Positions 10,531-23,781 of a stretch of 64,000 nucleotides of DNA are shown here, one piece after another; position 1 is the stretch's first letter, and every line of letters starts with the position of its first letter. The position numbers were made by a program, and so were the translations under genes. Origin of the DNA: Sclerodactyla briareus (lineage: Eukaryota > Echinodermata > Holothuroidea > Dendrochirotida > Sclerodactylidae); contig JAODTK010001166.1 in NCBI GenBank assembly GCA_026419785.1, positions 41,001 to 105,000 of the forward strand. The letters run 5' to 3'. The notes below the pieces were generated by a model. The model ran no database searches and was not told where the DNA came from. It saw only the letters and a program-made list of their open reading frames with translations.

Positions 10531-10910
10531 GAGCTGCATGTGATCCTCCAGATCCTAGGGTCATCGTCCCAGCAACATGGCGTGTGCTGGAGTCATGGGT
10601 CGTCTCATCACCCTTCTATGGTGAACCGTTCATGTCGCCCTTGCTGCTCCTCACTTTGAGAAGATACCCTTTCTGATGTGATGGTCTGTCTCGCCTTAAA
10701 ACCTTTCTCTCACTCAGCACTTTCTGTCCCAACTGATTCTTCGATTTTTGTGCTCTGTTGTGTGTTTTCTGTCTCCTCCTGCTTTCGCTCCTCTGGCTAT
10801 TTTCTTTCTGTTTCTTTCGCTTCTGTGTTTTCTCTTAGTCTGGAAAGCAACCTTGAGGGCTTTTATGGGCGTTAGGTGCTCTACTATCACGCCCTCCATT
10901 ATTATTATAC
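9651..10910 (+). mobile_element. L2/CR1-like LINE, C-terminal reverse transcriptase region, degraded
   Basis: Plus-strand frames give the conserved tail of non-LTR ORF2: 'TIRKAALHAIRMIGNIRQYL', 'MLNRAFVISR', 'RVPNIAARLI', then 'LHWLP'-like and 'SRLKTFLFTQ'-like segments near 9945-9965 and 10685-10710. The paralogous copy at 40180-40590 supplies the 'YGDR...AAP.LCNTF' portion. Frames shift several times, so it is a dead 3' fragment. A stretch of about 439 bp (9651-10089) is directly repeated at 10090-10530. Confidence 0.75.
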
Positions 10911-13750
10911 TACTCAATAATCGATAATGTTCGTATCTTTGACAGTATTGAGCAGTATCTTCATTCGAATGAACTAAGACCAATGTGTGTGTGGAAATAC
11001 GCGCAAATGAAATAACCCAAGGAGTCAACATGCTTGCCTGGGTTTTTTTTTTCTACATGTGTGGGATTATGAAATGTCTTTGTTTGCATGTCCGTTTGTA
11101 ATTTTTAACTTGTTTGTGTGACCGTTTCGTACACAACACATCAACTATCCAGTATTCGGTATGTATGAATTCTGTTACACGCCTTTACAATGATTATATT
11201 TCTTTACCCGTGTGATACTACCCTATCCGTGAGCAGCCAGCAACAGGGGTTATATTCTGGATAACTGATTTTTTACATGAGGAACGATCTTAGTGAGGCC
11301 TGATACCAATTAAAGTGTAAGAAAATGATTAAAGAAGGTCAGGTCATTGTATTTCCCGAAATTACCAGAAATACTAGAGTAGGCAGTGTTATACTCCCAA
11401 TATAGAACATGACCACAATGTCCATTGGCATGATGGGAGCAATAATTCTGTGGAATGCAGTTGTTACATTGTCAAAGCACAGGTCTATTTATACTTATTT
11501 TATAAGACTTCTCTCTCAAAAGGCGCTTCCCAGACGAACAATTTGCACCCACAGATGTTGTATAAGTGACAGAGGGCAAGGGATGCGTGTCATCCCGGCC
11601 CATATAGTCAATACAGTACAACAGCTTCAGGAATTATATACATTGACGTGGTGGCAAATACATGTAGTTTTCCGAACGGTTTCTCAGAGGAATACTACGA
11701 AATGCCCGTTTAAATGAGCAGCTGGGGCATATTGGACATACAAAAGTTAGGGTTCAGTAATGGGGTAGCAATGATTGACCAGTTTAACCAATGTTAGGAA
11801 ATCAATGAAATGCACGTCGCCTAGGTCTATAGCGTTGTTCAGCCCTTATAATGAGTGTCTTTCGCTCCTGAACATTGAATTCGCCGGTGTTTTGTCAGGT
11901 AAAGGAGGGGATTAGAGCTGATAGCCCTCAAATCACACAGAAACTAATGGTACAACGGAACAACGAGTTTGTGAAAAGCTAGTAAAATCCGAACTGTCGC
12001 AGTCTACTTGATTTTCTGTTTCTTGTCGTGGCCTCCGCCCCCACCTCACTCCTCACTTCACCACGTACTTAGCGAAAAATTCATGAGTAGTTCAGCGGAC
12101 CCAACCACTATATAGGTAGGTCCATTTGTTTTTCCAAATTAAATTATCAGTAAGGCACAACGGTACCAGCACATTCGTTTGGCCTTTCGGTATTCACTGT
12201 TACATGCAAGATACAGTCTTCATCAGACTATTGACAGATAAGGAGCACTCGATGGGCTTGGGGCATGGTCGGTCACATCAACAGTGGTGACAGGACAAAT
12301 CACATCCGCCCCCGCAATTCGACCTGGAAAATAATCTCGCATTGCGTATTGCACAAGATCAATGACCGTACATTAATATCGAACAAAAAGCGGCATGGGC
12401 AGTGATGATGGCGATGATGTCGTATGGGTAGAGAAACACATTATAAATCCGGGAAATGTTATGTCAATAACAATATATCAATTCTAAAATGATTCCCTTC
12501 TCGTAGTTTGTAACTAGTCTCTACATGTCCTTCGCATTAAGCCTTTCAGTCATTATGAACTTCAAACTAGTCTTGAATAATTTATTTGGCCTCTCTCTTA
12601 TGTTATTAGTTTACTACGTACTCGTCTATAGTTTCTATGCTAACGTATATAGGGTATACGTAACTCCCCCATGAGCCTAACATCATAAGGAGAAGTCGCT
12701 ATTACGATGAATGCTATCTATTTATATTACGATAAAACAGGACTTGACTTTACACCAAACTACGGTTGATTCTCGCAACCCGTGGGCACTACCCACGCTG
12801 TGTACCCTTGTGTATGAAAAAATACATGAATTGGTATCATATATGAACCACATAACGGGTATTCTTGTTGTATACGTTAATGGAACATCCAGAAATGTGA
12901 TCTAAATAATTCCATGTACCTACAACTTTGGGCCTCCTTAGAAGTACTGTGTCGAAAATCGACAGATAAACGTATAAGGGAGATCACTCCAATGACAGTG
13001 TCAATGTACAACTGAATGCCGTGTCGGCATGATAGTGAGGGTCGCGGTAGCGCCCTGAACTCAGGGCTATCGATACTGTCTGTATAAAAAAAAATACATG
13101 TTTTACTTGCTCAGGACTTCTGTTCGTATCATTAGCAGGGGCAGTACTGTCGCTGACTACGCGATGCTTCGCGTGGAATAGGAGGGAGAAAACCCAGCAC
13201 TAAGAAATTGGAAGAGGTTAGTAACGAAAAAATACTTATATTCCTGAATTCAGTTGACCATTCCATTCTTGTCCAATTTGGTCGACGCAATAGTGTGCTG
13301 CTGTTTTATCCATAACTGGATGTGCACTGTGATGTGAACGCAATTTGATATGTGGTATATAATAGCATCTAGTCTGTAGCAAAGTGAAGTTGAAGATTGT
13401 TCTGAAGATTGTATCTGAGCATGCGCCCGAATCACCACTCCCCTCTATCAATCGGTATACCTTCTGCATAGTCTGTTGTTACTACTTCATTTCCCCTCTC
13501 TGATCGTGTTGCAATTCAGTCGAAGGTCCCGACCCCATCGAATAAAGAAGACAAGTGAGTAGTCGATTTAACCTCATATGTTATTATTGTGAGAATTATA
13601 AATATATGTTCAATAGAATGTCTTGTTGTGCTATTGCCATCATTTCCTATATAATCTGTGTATCGGTCTGTGTATTCGGTGTATTTCATTTTCTTGCTGT
13701 CGTTGTTGCATCTAAATTACCAACACAATAAAACAAAACTGTGTCGCGAT
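10911..13750. other. Non-coding, largely duplicated at 40700-42260 and 44240-44600
   Basis: No gene recognised. The 11409-11717 plus-strand frame has no domain I know and is not preserved in the second copy. A perfect 7-bp hairpin, 'gccctgaactcagggc', lies near 13054-13069. Confidence 0.45.
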
Positions 13751-14095
13751 TCCATGCCTAGCTTTTTTGACGCTAGGGCTACAAGGCCAACCCAGAAAAC
13801 TGTAATTTACCCCTATAATATTGTCTGCTTTAACTTGAAACTCCGTTCTAAATAGTCGCACACTTTGGATTTCATTAGCATCCTTTCCCTTCTTTGCCCT
13901 TCCTTCCTTCTACTACTTTTGTGGATAGCAAATGAACTCCCCAGCACCAAGTTATCAATCATTGTTCAATTCTGACAAGTTTGGAAAATAACGAAAAGTA
14001 TGAAAATTTGACCTCCGGTGACTTCAAAATTAAATCGACTTTTGTCAGGAACAAATGAAGTCCCCAATCTGTAATTTTTTTGGTCACATAGGAAA
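13751..14095. other. Unassigned, with an AGGTCA-type repeat fragment
   Basis: The minus strand around 14008-14025 reads 'gtcaccggaggtcaaatttt', which matches the AGGTCA-bearing repeat at 17000-17460 in the opposite orientation. Nothing else is recognised. Confidence 0.4.
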
Positions 14096-14099
14096 AACT

Positions 14100-14204
14100 T
14101 GATAGTTAGATAGATAGAGAGTATAGAGATCGATAGATAGATAGATAGATTATAGATAGATAGATAGATATGATAATAGATAGATAGATAGATAGATGAT
14201 CGAT
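14100..14204. repeat. GATA tetranucleotide microsatellite
   Basis: (GATA)n with interruptions. The overlapping minus-strand frame 13966-14415 translates it as a Ser-Ile-Tyr-Leu repeat and is an artefact. Confidence 0.95.
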
Positions 14205-14369
14205 TTTCGCCGACAGTGCAACACAAAGGGTAAATATATGACTCTTGCTTGTTGGTAGGTATTGGTCGATGGGCTATTTTAAACATCGATCTAATCAGAT
14301 TTTTGACCTCAAGGAAAGCTTTGACCTGACAACACAAATAGGAGTGGGGAAAAACAAGCAGAGGATTCG

Positions 14370-14400
14370 TCCCCCCCCCCCCCCCCCCCGCGCCCCCCCC
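14370..14400. repeat. Poly-C tract
   Basis: Run of about 19 C followed by 'gcg' and a second C-run; a prime site for length error. Long T runs follow at 14438-14456. Confidence 0.9.
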
Positions 14401-14456
14401 TGATGGAGGTTCCACGATGGGGACACCGTTTATTCGTTTTTTTTTATTTTTTTTAT

Positions 14457-15500
14457 TATATTAACATAACCAGAAATAGCTTTTGGAGACATCTAAAATT
14501 ATAAGATTTCACTGATGCCTTTGCAAAAGTTCTTCATCTACTGCTGTAGCCCAACCCGCTTCAACTCAATTATTTGCCTTTTGTGCGGAGACCTGTCGTA
14601 TTAGGGGGTGGGGGGCGTGTAAGGTACCGTCCCGGTTTGGTGCTGGGTTCGATGTTTTGTTTTGGGTCACCCGCCGGTGTGGGTCTTACTGTACGCTATT
14701 GTTTGGGACTGTACAAACAGGAGTTCCTACCTGCCCGTACCTCCCGGTATTCAGGCGTTTCTTTTCTTCCCATGAAACCTGACCTGTCAGGGGAGCACTT
14801 CACCCCCACACCTGCGATAGACTCTACTCGTGGTACCCTTTTAATTAAACTTTAGATTGGCCGACTTTTTGTTGAGACACATGCCCATGAAAAATCAGCA
14901 AAGTTTGTCGAGGCCATGGGAGTTAGGGTAGGCATGGCTACATTGAGAGCTTTAAAAACACGAGTAAATTGCAGTTGATAGGTGTGTCCTCGAGATTGAA
15001 CCAGTGATAAAACCAAACCACTGTTGACTATATAGGACAACATGCATGAGTGAAGGATATTTTGCTCATTACTGCAGTGCCACAAGACATCTCAGTTTCT
15101 CCGGGAAAATTGTTGTTAACAGTGATATAATGAAAAGGTGGACAAGTGGGAGTCAAACAGGTGTATCACAGTAATATCTAAAGCTTTACACTTGGGGGGG
15201 CATCTGTTGTAGGTGTCCGCGGTTTTCTCAAATTGGTTATTCACAGTACCTTCCTGGGGGATAATATCGGCGCGCCACTGGGGCCACAATGTTATGTTTG
15301 TTTGTTTTTTTTTTGCCTCAATCAAAAGCAGCTATGCTGGTTGAGCTATTGTGATGCCCGCCGTGTAATTTTTATGTATCTATCTATACTATCTTTCTAT
15401 CTAGCCAGTCTGTAAACTTGAGTTTTGGGCCACAAAATGTTCGTGCTTCGATGGAATCTCGACCAGACGTAGTCACAATGTTTATTGACTGTTGGCGAAC
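14457..15500. other. Unassigned non-coding stretch
   Basis: Short open frames at 14574-14855 and 14852-15085 have no recognised similarity. No RNA gene or element was seen. Confidence 0.4.
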
Positions 15501-15599
15501 GTTGACCCCTGAAGGTCAAATGCATTAAAGGGGCACCAATGGGAATAAGTGGAAAACTGCAACAACGCTACTTCTTGCTACTAATTTTGCGTGCACAGG

Positions 15600-16230
15600 A
15601 GATGATGTGTTCGGTCATATTGATGGTCGAACAGCCGTTCATGTTGGGAGTGGTCAGGGAATCTTGCTTGATCGAAGGTCCCACTGGGGACCGGAGGGCC
15701 CATTTCATGATGTTTCACACAATGGTACTTGAAAGGCTTCTCCTCCCACCAAGCTTCAATCGATTTCTTCAAAGTTACATGTAATAGTGCCTTGGGGTGA
15801 GGGGCCCCATTGGGGGTGTTCGGGATTAATGCGACCTAGGGCCCCAAATTTGAGCTCTCTAAGGCCATGAATGAATAAGACAAAATCTTGTATCCTACAA
15901 ATTTTTGGTGCATAGTGTAACAATCAGTCATAATGACGGTTATGACAGCCGGTATGGTTGTTCAGGAATTTTTGGGCAAAGTCCAACTGGGCAGATGGCC
16001 CATTTTATGATATTCACACAATGGTACTTGAAAAGGCATATCTTCCCACAAGCTTCAATGATTTTCTCCAAAGTTACATATACTGTCCTGACAACCGTCT
16101 GGATGTTCAGGAATTTTTGTCAAAGGTCCACTTGGGCGCCCGAGGGCCCATTTAATGAATTTCACACAATGGCTCTTGAAATGAATCGTTCCCAAACAGC
16201 TGTAATGATTACTTCAAAGTGTTAAATTGA
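15600..16230 (+). repeat. Three-unit tandem repeat, about 140-300 bp spacing
   Basis: The phrase 'cacacaatggtacttgaaa' (or 'ggctcttgaaa') recurs at about 15717, 16015 and 16164, each after 'gggcccatttcatgat'-like sequence. In the first two it is followed by 'cccaccaagcttcaat' or 'cccacaagcttcaatg' and 'ttcaaagttacat'. Each unit starts with 'ggatgttcaggaatttttg'-like sequence. The three overlapping open frames are readings of the same unit and do not indicate protein. Confidence 0.7.
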
Positions 16231-16407
16231 TACATGCTTGCGTTCGTTAGATATCGTTATGACAAGTGTAGAACTTTGCCGCTCGTGACCTGGAATGACC
16301 TTGGAATGGCACCAAAAACAAATAGGGGTCATCCTCTTATAGTCCAACCACAACTTAATTGAAACTTAAGACATGCTTGTGTTCTTAGATATCGTGCTGA
16401 CAACGGA

Positions 16408-16462
16408 TGTCACACACACAACACACACGCGCGCCACACACAAACACACACACACCCACACG
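16408..16462. repeat. CA microsatellite
   Basis: (CA)n interrupted by 'cgcgcgc' and 'ccca'. Confidence 0.9.
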
Positions 16463-16639
16463 TACACACATTACGCACGGTGCGTGACTGATTAGGATTC
16501 CTTGCTTCGGCAAGGAATAAAAAAAGGCAAATGCCGTTTTTTTCAGGCATCCACGCTATTAATATCGTCTAGGCGGCTATTCCGCTACTTGATCAATGAG
16601 TGTAATGGCTTACTGCTGTTTGGTGACCCGGCCGTCCAA

Positions 16640-16760
16640 TGGCGGGCGATCATGGCCATGGGGGAGGGGGTGGGGGGGGTTGGGCGGCGTCCCCCCAATA
16701 TTTTGGTTGGGGGACGCTATGATGCCCTTATGCCCCCCCCCCCCAATAATTTGAGCCCGA
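16640..16760. repeat. GC-rich repeat with long G and C runs
   Basis: Contains 'ggcgtccccccaatattttggttgggggacg' as an imperfect inverted repeat (16687-16715 region) and a C-run at 16733-16744. It resembles the hairpin at 1803-1846. Confidence 0.5.
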
Positions 16761-16999
16761 CTGTATTCTGCTGCCATGTATCTGCCTACTACTCCAGCGC
16801 CTTGTGCAGACATATAATTTCCTAACAAAAAAATGCCCGAAATTTACTCTGGGTTCTTCTTAATTATACCCCCTCGACACAGTAGTGTCCGGGTATATAG
16901 TTTTGCCATGATGTGCAGCCGCCGCCGTCGTCTGCAGCCGCCGTCCCAGTCCCACCGCCGCTGGGAACTTTGGGCGTTAGGCAATAACTCTTTAACGAT

Positions 17000-17640
17000 C
17001 TAACCTGGTACCATGTTCCCCTAGTGAAATCTAGGAATGAATTCGAGTGGCATCAAACTCTGCATTTCTCTCTCCTCTATTTAAGGGTTTTACAAACGAA
17101 AAGACTGGGTTTATCCCATTTTACACCGAAACTTGGGTTGGTGGGGACAAAAGGGTGGTCCCAAAACCATGACAGTGACTTCAAGGTCACCGGATGTCAA
17201 TTTTGTGTTTTCGTTAGGGAACAATACAGCGTGTGGTAGTACGATTCACACGAAACTTGGGGTGGAGACAAAACTGTTCCGAATAACATGACTTGATTCA
17301 AGGTCACCAGAGGGTTAAATTTATGTTCCTTTCGCACAATTTCTTCGTCAGGATGCAAAAAAAAAAACCAAACTCGTGGATGTGGCTGTTGTTAGTCCTA
17401 AACAAACATGAAGGTCATTTCATGGTCACGGAGGTCAAATTTTGCATACATGCAGGCGAAGGATGGTATCGTGGTATCAGTGACACTTTACACCAAATAT
17501 TCCCGGGTTCGTGATTCCAGACCGGCACCGAGACTATTTACTGCATTTACGATGGGCGGGTCTTGCGTCTCACTTCAATGAGAAGTGGTCGGGGTCGGTC
17601 CTGAGTTCACTAATAGCCCTTTCGGATGGGGCCGTAAAAT
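17000..17640 (+). repeat. Interspersed repeat carrying AGGTCA half-sites
   Basis: Repeating phrase: 'acttggggtggggacaaa', 'ccaaaaccatgac', 'ttcaaggtcaccgga', 'ggtcaaatttt'. AAGGTCA or AGGTCA occurs at about 17182, 17300, 17411 and 17429, spaced by roughly one unit. A fragment in the opposite orientation lies at 13990-14025. Open frames here have no protein similarity. Confidence 0.6.
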
Positions 17641-17839
17641 GGCGGTCCCGGGAGCAGGTTGGGATTGGTTACACCCCTGACTCGTTCCCATCGGAGCACT
17701 AGTCGAGATGAAGAATGCGAGTTATCGCGGTGTTATCATCCACAATCACACGGCCAGGTTTCCAAGATGAAGCCTCAATTGGCTTCCTGAACCCGTAGTA
17801 ATCAGCATATCAATCAAATTAGTCAATTGTTCTAACTTT

Positions 17840-20820
17840 GTCGTATGGGAACAAAAACTTGGGGAATGTGGACTACAGTTGAACCTGGACAACGGATGTA
17901 CAGTTTATTTTTAAGTTTTAATTTAGTGAATGAAGGGCCACTGAAGGACATAATCTTCATAAACGACCCCGGAGCCGCAACAATCCCATGAAGAAAATGG
18001 ACCAAACGCACTACATAATTCGCCCGTGATCCTGCAAATAAATCAGAGACGTTTCTTGGACGCATTCACACTCTTAGCGAAAACACATTTCAGTACGACA
18101 ATTCCACTCATTGATCACTTTCTGCGAGAAGAAATATTAACGAATGTCCCTGCAGCGCTTGCCACGAAGCTTGAGACAGTGGGCCTCTATTTGCATAACA
18201 TTGGAAATTCAAAGAAGTAGGGAGGACCAGGCCTATCGCGTCCATGGTTAATTCTGAACTGGATCAAGTAACCCCGCATCGCTTCCAGCTCTGTAGCTAG
18301 CCGGAGACGCCTTAATCTTTCGTCGTAGGGTTAATGTTAGAAAGTGAATCATTCTATTGCGCCTCCGCTGAACTGTTTCAATAACCTGTTGTCTTTTGCA
18401 AAGTAGGATCACACTTGTAATAATATCCAGGTGCGGTCTCACCAGTTGCTCCAACAGCGACAACAATATCTTATCAAGGAAACTGAAGTGACCGTGAATC
18501 AGCACGAATCAGATTACCTCTTCTAGCAGTTCGGCACATGTTGAAGGTTCCAAGAAGAATCATAACAAAACCCCAAGATCTTTTTGAATTCACCTCCTGA
18601 ATATTTTTGGCTATTTAACTTGAAGGAAGCGTGCGATTGTTGAAACCCCCCCAAAAACCAGCATATTTTTGCATGTCGACATGAAACACATTGCCAGTCG
18701 AGACATTGGGAAGTATATCAGATCCTTTGAACAATTGCAGCATAGCATTCGAACCGACCTCCCGAACAATTGGTATTGTCTGCGAACTTCTTAAACCTGG
18801 AATGAAACAGAACCTTAAAGATCGACAATATAACACCAAAAAGAGTAACGGCCCGAGAACTGATCCCTGGGAAACCACTAGGACCTTTTGCCAGAAGGAA
18901 GACACGGCCCATTAATGACAACTCGTTGTCCTATAGAAGCCCCTCACGAATCCATAAGGACATTCCTCAATGCCCAAAGACTCTCCAACTTGAGCAAGAG
19001 AGCGCTCATGAGGAACCTGTCAAAGCTTCTGAAGTCCAGGAAAATATATCAACAGCATTGCGTTGTCAACATGAACATGTAACATCTCCCATATAAAATT
19101 CCAAGAGATTAGTCAAAAACACGAAAGATTTTTCATAAACCATGCTGAGAATCCCTAATCCGACTATTGATCATTGAATAAGCAACCATATGATCCCGAA
19201 TGATTGATTCCATTACCTTGCAGAACAACACTAGTAAGACTGTCATTACGAGGAAGAGACCGTCTACCTTGCTTGAAAATAGGAGAACATTTGCTCTCTC
19301 CAATCATCCGGAACAAACCTTCTGGCAGAGTCTTATTGAAATAATAGCTAATGGAACAGAAAAACTCGTCGGCGAAGGATTTTAGTAAGAAAGGATAAAC
19401 TCCGTCAAGACTAGGAGCTTTACCACTTCTGAGCTTGTGCAGTTTCTCCTTTACTAAACCAGGGCGAGCACAACCATATTACCAATCTATGCGGAGAAAC
19501 CCCGACATTAGGTCACAAATTTCATCAAGTTCTCATGAGTAAACACAAACGAGAAATAATTATTGTGAACCTAGCATCTCCTGGCTATCGCTGTGTGGTG
19601 ACACCCGAGTGGATCGAATCAACGGACCAATGCTGTCCTTGACTTCGTTCCCCTCACATAAGAGAAAAAGGCACGAGGATTCTACTTGATATTAGAGGGC
19701 AATCTGCCCTCTCAAAACCCAGTTAGCACCAGAAACTAAACGCTGGACAAAGCTTTTTGTGAACTTTGAAAAGCTCTAGATCAGACACGCGACCAGAAGA
19801 ACGATAAAGTCCGCCATAAATGTCGCTTACGTGTGATGTCCAGAAAAACTTCCCTTTGCATCCAAGCTGGCCCTCTTGTCTTACTTGCGAGTTTCCTCCA
19901 AGGACACGTAAACTTTCATAACCTCGTAACCTTTTCAATGAAACCATATCCAATAGTCATGGCAGCATTCGTACTTATCTAACAATTGATGCCAATCTAC
20001 TGTGCTAAAAAACCTGGAAAAGTCATCACATGGCCTTCGCGAAACAAGGAACAAGCTCTACACTCTGTGGGGATTATTGACGGAACAAGACAGTGAAAGC
20101 TAAAAAATATCGTGATCACTTGCACGAGCTACCAAGTCTCTACATATCTACAGAATCGGATCACTGCTCAAAACTAAATCCAAATATTATGCTTCTGGGT
20201 AGGAAAATGTATATGCTGAGGAAAGGAAACAATCTGCGGACATTTGAAAAAGCTAGATCCAGACTGCCACTAGTACCATCTAGACCAAGAAATTCTGGGA
20301 TAATTGAAATCACCCATAATGATGGTACTCTTCCGAAGCCCAGAGCTATTTGGAGAAGGCACACAACGCCAACAGAGGTGACAAAAACTCACACAAGCTT
20401 GGCATTATCAAAAAACTATTCAAAGTCAGACATTCACATACAACAAAATCACCACCAATGCCAAGGAAGAGCTTATCGGTCCTATATTGCCTATAAAACA
20501 AACCATAACCAGGAAAGGTTGAATTCGGCTTGAGGAATATCACTGTTCACCCACGACTCTGTAATACCAATGACCGTTCAGCTGCGTTCCTGAACTAAAA
20601 CGCAACTCATCAAGCTTGCCCTGTTGTAGGGATTTCAAAGTTCCCGGAGGTCAAATGGCATAATTTAATGTACTCTGAACGAGGTTCAGCACCAAAGGAT
20701 CTTTCTGCGGATATACACTTCGACAGTTCACCGCGCACAGTGGCGTTATCAAGAAGAAGGGTTTCTCCTTCAATTCCTATCGGTTGTATAAGATTGGCTT
20801 TACAGCTTGGTGTGTGTTCC
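17840..20820 (-). mobile_element. CR1-like non-LTR retrotransposon (LINE), endonuclease and reverse transcriptase, degraded
   Basis: Read on the minus strand, the parts of a CR1/L2-type ORF2 appear in order. The APE-type endonuclease lies at about 20600-20150, with 'GITESWVNSDI' and 'IIMGDFNYPRISWS'. The reverse transcriptase lies at about 19460-18600, with 'GKAPSLDGVYPFLLKSFADE', 'PIFKQG', 'SQGSVLGPLLFLV' and a catalytic 'FADNT' in place of FADDT. Then come 'LVRPHLD' and 'IETVQRRRNRMI' at 18470-18340, and 'INEWN' near 18100. The length of about 3 kb fits ORF2 of this group. Many frameshifts and stops make it non-functional. The plus-strand frame 20093-20533 is antisense to the endonuclease. 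The element is absent from the paralogous segment, which jumps from the 16610 equivalent to the 22080 equivalent at about 44700. Confidence 0.88.
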
Positions 20821-20884
20821 TTCATTTGACGTTGTCCCAGCTAAGGGAGGACGTTAGTTAATGGGCAACACAACTAACATAATC

Positions 20885-21465
20885 GCTTATTGAGGTGAAG
20901 GGGGGTTTGAGGCAACGGGGGTAGTCTACCTCTGCAGGAGATCTGTGATTTTTTTTAATTTATGGGTGCTACCACATTGTTGAAAGTGGGTGCGCGATGC
21001 CATACACTTCATATGAGGAGTTACACGATGTGGACGTCGAAAATGCGGCAGGGAACGCCAAGAAGTGAATTGTCACCAATGACATGATTCAAAATTCAGG
21101 TGAAGAAAAAGGCTAAGTCCCAAGTATTGCCTGAATTTTCGATGGAATGCCCAAAAGTTGAAACTTTGGTTTTTTAAGGATAAGAGGTCGAGGCGGCGGA
21201 GTAAGTCTACCACCTGGTGGGACGTGAATATTGTGGCATATATGGTCTATTGCAAATTAACTAGAGAAATAGAGGATATATTCCAGCAATGAGCCATGGG
21301 TGCGACCACTTGTGAAAGCTGGGTGCTAAACGGTGACCCCACAACTGAGGGGCACTCCGGTTGAGGGTGGAATCCTCCAAAATAGCATCGTGAAGATTCG
21401 GCCAAGAACGCTACAAATCGTGGAGACATAATTCAACATTCAGTGAAAGAAGTTTTATATCCGAA
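20885..21465. repeat. Two-unit direct repeat, period about 300 bp
   Basis: Unit 1 (20890-21140) and unit 2 (21185-21465) share 'gtagtctacctctgcagg' versus 'taagtctaccacctggtgg', then 'gaaagtgggtgc' versus 'gaaagctgggtgc', then 'gccaagaa' and 'attcaaaattcaggtgaag' versus 'attcaacattcagtgaaag'. No coding potential. Confidence 0.55.
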
Positions 21466-21469
21466 GATT

Positions 21470-22800
21470 ACATGACTTTTCGGAGGCATGTCGAAAAGTG
21501 TAAACTGTTCGCCGAGCGCTTCGCGACAGTTGCGTTTTGCGTCTGTGTTATATCATTTGGCCACCCAGTCTTGTCCAATTGGAAGTGTCCCTCCCGTGCG
21601 CCTTTACACTGTTTGGTTCGCAAGAAGATAAAAATGGGGACGTAATAATCTTCGGTAAAAGACTCAGGGCCTATCTAAGTGTAGGTCAGAGAGGGTCAGT
21701 GCAATTGTTGGCAATTGGATCCTGCAAATCTCGAATCCGCGCAACAGTATAGAGTTTGTTGCCATGCCCATTTTCATTGCTCCTTTCATAAGCGTACCTA
21801 CTTGCATACGTTATTTAAAATGTCACAGCACGCAACGCAAACCTTGAAATTGAACCCCAAGGCGATGAAGTTTCGAAGAAAAAAAAATGGTTATCATTTC
21901 AGGAATGCTGCTTAGTTGTCCCCATAAGGCACGGCGTTTCTTGCAATCTAGCGGGTCTGTCAAACGTAAAGATTTTCTTGTACGACACGCGCCAACCTGT
22001 GGTTGGCGCTCGCTCAGATTAGTATTCACTTGGGTCCTCCCCCGCCCCAATCGCAACACAAATCGCCGCTCTTGCCTCCGTCAGTAGTAACATTCGGTGA
22101 ACTTTGATCACCTCGGATCAATTCCTGCATAAACGGACGAGACGAACGCCAATCATGATATAGAGAATCACATACTTCATCCATGGAGCATTATATTAAC
22201 GGAGGAGAGGCCATCAGAGCGCGTATTGTGTGCCCTGTCCAAATTTTCGTCAGAGAACACCAACGCGAAGTGAGGAGGAGCCATATTGTGTGTAACATTG
22301 TAAAACACATTCCGTTCTGTTTACCTCTCTATCTTGATTTTATTTCGACCAGAGACACCCGAAAAATACCGTCGTTGTTCCAAAGTAAAGATGGTATCTA
22401 ATAGTGCAAGATTTCTGCAACATTTTCATGGAGTGTAATCTGTTTCAGAAAAGCGGGAAAATCAGACATTGTTACGGTGGAAGCCACAGAAACAACATGA
22501 ATAATTCGTTCTGGGAAAAGATAGATTGAGTCTGGCAGAAAGAAACAACCAGCTAGGCGTAAGGTATGACATAACGGATGTGAACTAGAGCTTAATTAAT
22601 AATGTTGAAAGCTCGATTAAGGAGGAGGCGGTTAAACGGAACATTTCCAGTTTACGCGCGAAATGGCTTATCCATGTCGCCTGATGCCATGTCCCTATAA
22701 CAACACTGTCAAGTGAGGCGTGTGTAGCATAGCAAACGAGTGCTCCACACGACGTCGGTTTTGTAAGGAAGCTTCCAGTAAGAAATGTCCGGGGCTTGGT
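21470..22800. other. Unassigned non-coding stretch
   Basis: Only 22080-22180 is recognisably shared with the second duplicate (44705-44850). Open frames at 21537-21752, 21715-21915 and 22183-22401 show no known domain. Confidence 0.4.
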
Positions 22801-23781
22801 TCATTCATGCATACATTTATAGAAGACGGCGCATATATCAATTTCGATATATGAGTTTCGAATTGTATTATTCTCCAAACTGATCTGAGGCCTTCCTTTG
22901 AAAACTAAAATGACTAACGTAACACACACTGAACCTTTTTTTTTTTTAAAATTGGAACATCTACATTTAAAAATTAGAATGAAAAATGGAAGAAAAAAAA
23001 TCACGATTCTCAAACACTATGATAACATTATATTCTAGACCCCATTTCTCTCGGCCTCATGCACCGCCCGATCAACAAGTATCTTCAACAGTTAATTAAT
23101 TTCAGCGGAGAATTACCTTCAGTCAACCCAATTCAATGCGGCTTACAATTGTTTGACGATTAAACCTTATTATGTGGTTGCTTCAGACAAGTTGTTAAGG
23201 TTGTCATGAACCAAATCAGAAAAAGCAAATGCCGGTAACGTGAACTTTAGCTGACTCCCGTTAGGGACCTCAAATAAGAGCATACCGGGAATGACTTCAC
23301 GCTACATACAGTAATTTTCACAAGGATATATAATAACGTTTCTATATTTTTACAGGCGCAAAATTTCACCCTAATTGAATATTTATTCCATTTTGCTTTC
23401 GAATTTCAAACGTGTTTTTCGAACGTTGAGGCATTACCAGACTGAGTGAAGTCGACTCATACTAGTACAAATACTTACCTATATCAAGCAATAAACAACC
23501 GCCCGCTCGCAATATGTGTGTTACCCTAACAGGAACCGAGGTGGAAATGTCGAATAAACGCGCCCCATGATGACTCTTTGACATCCTTTGAACATTCAGT
23601 TCCGTAGTAAAGATTCTAGGTGGGGGGGGGGGGGGAGTTTGGAAAAGATAAACCAGCTACAATAAGACAAATGTATTGAAAATTGCGGTAAGAGTGAAAG
23701 AATGTTAGAGTGGCGTCCAATTGACACTTTGCACACAAAACATTCTGGGTCAGATCACACAATCACCAGACCTTTTCCTCT
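22801..23781. other. Duplicated non-coding block
   Basis: Matches 44860-45880 closely. Contains a T-run near 22937 and a G-run at 23622-23635. No gene recognised. Confidence 0.5.

Noticed and set aside
11409..11717. 102-codon plus-strand open frame
   Set aside because: Its counterpart at 41240-41430 is disrupted and truncated and no domain is recognisable, so it was not called as a gene.
13966..14415. 149-codon minus-strand open frame
   Set aside because: Its middle is a translated GATA microsatellite and its N-terminus is a translated poly-C tract.
20093..20533. 146-codon plus-strand open frame
   Set aside because: Lies antisense to the endonuclease domain of the CR1-like LINE and has no domain of its own.
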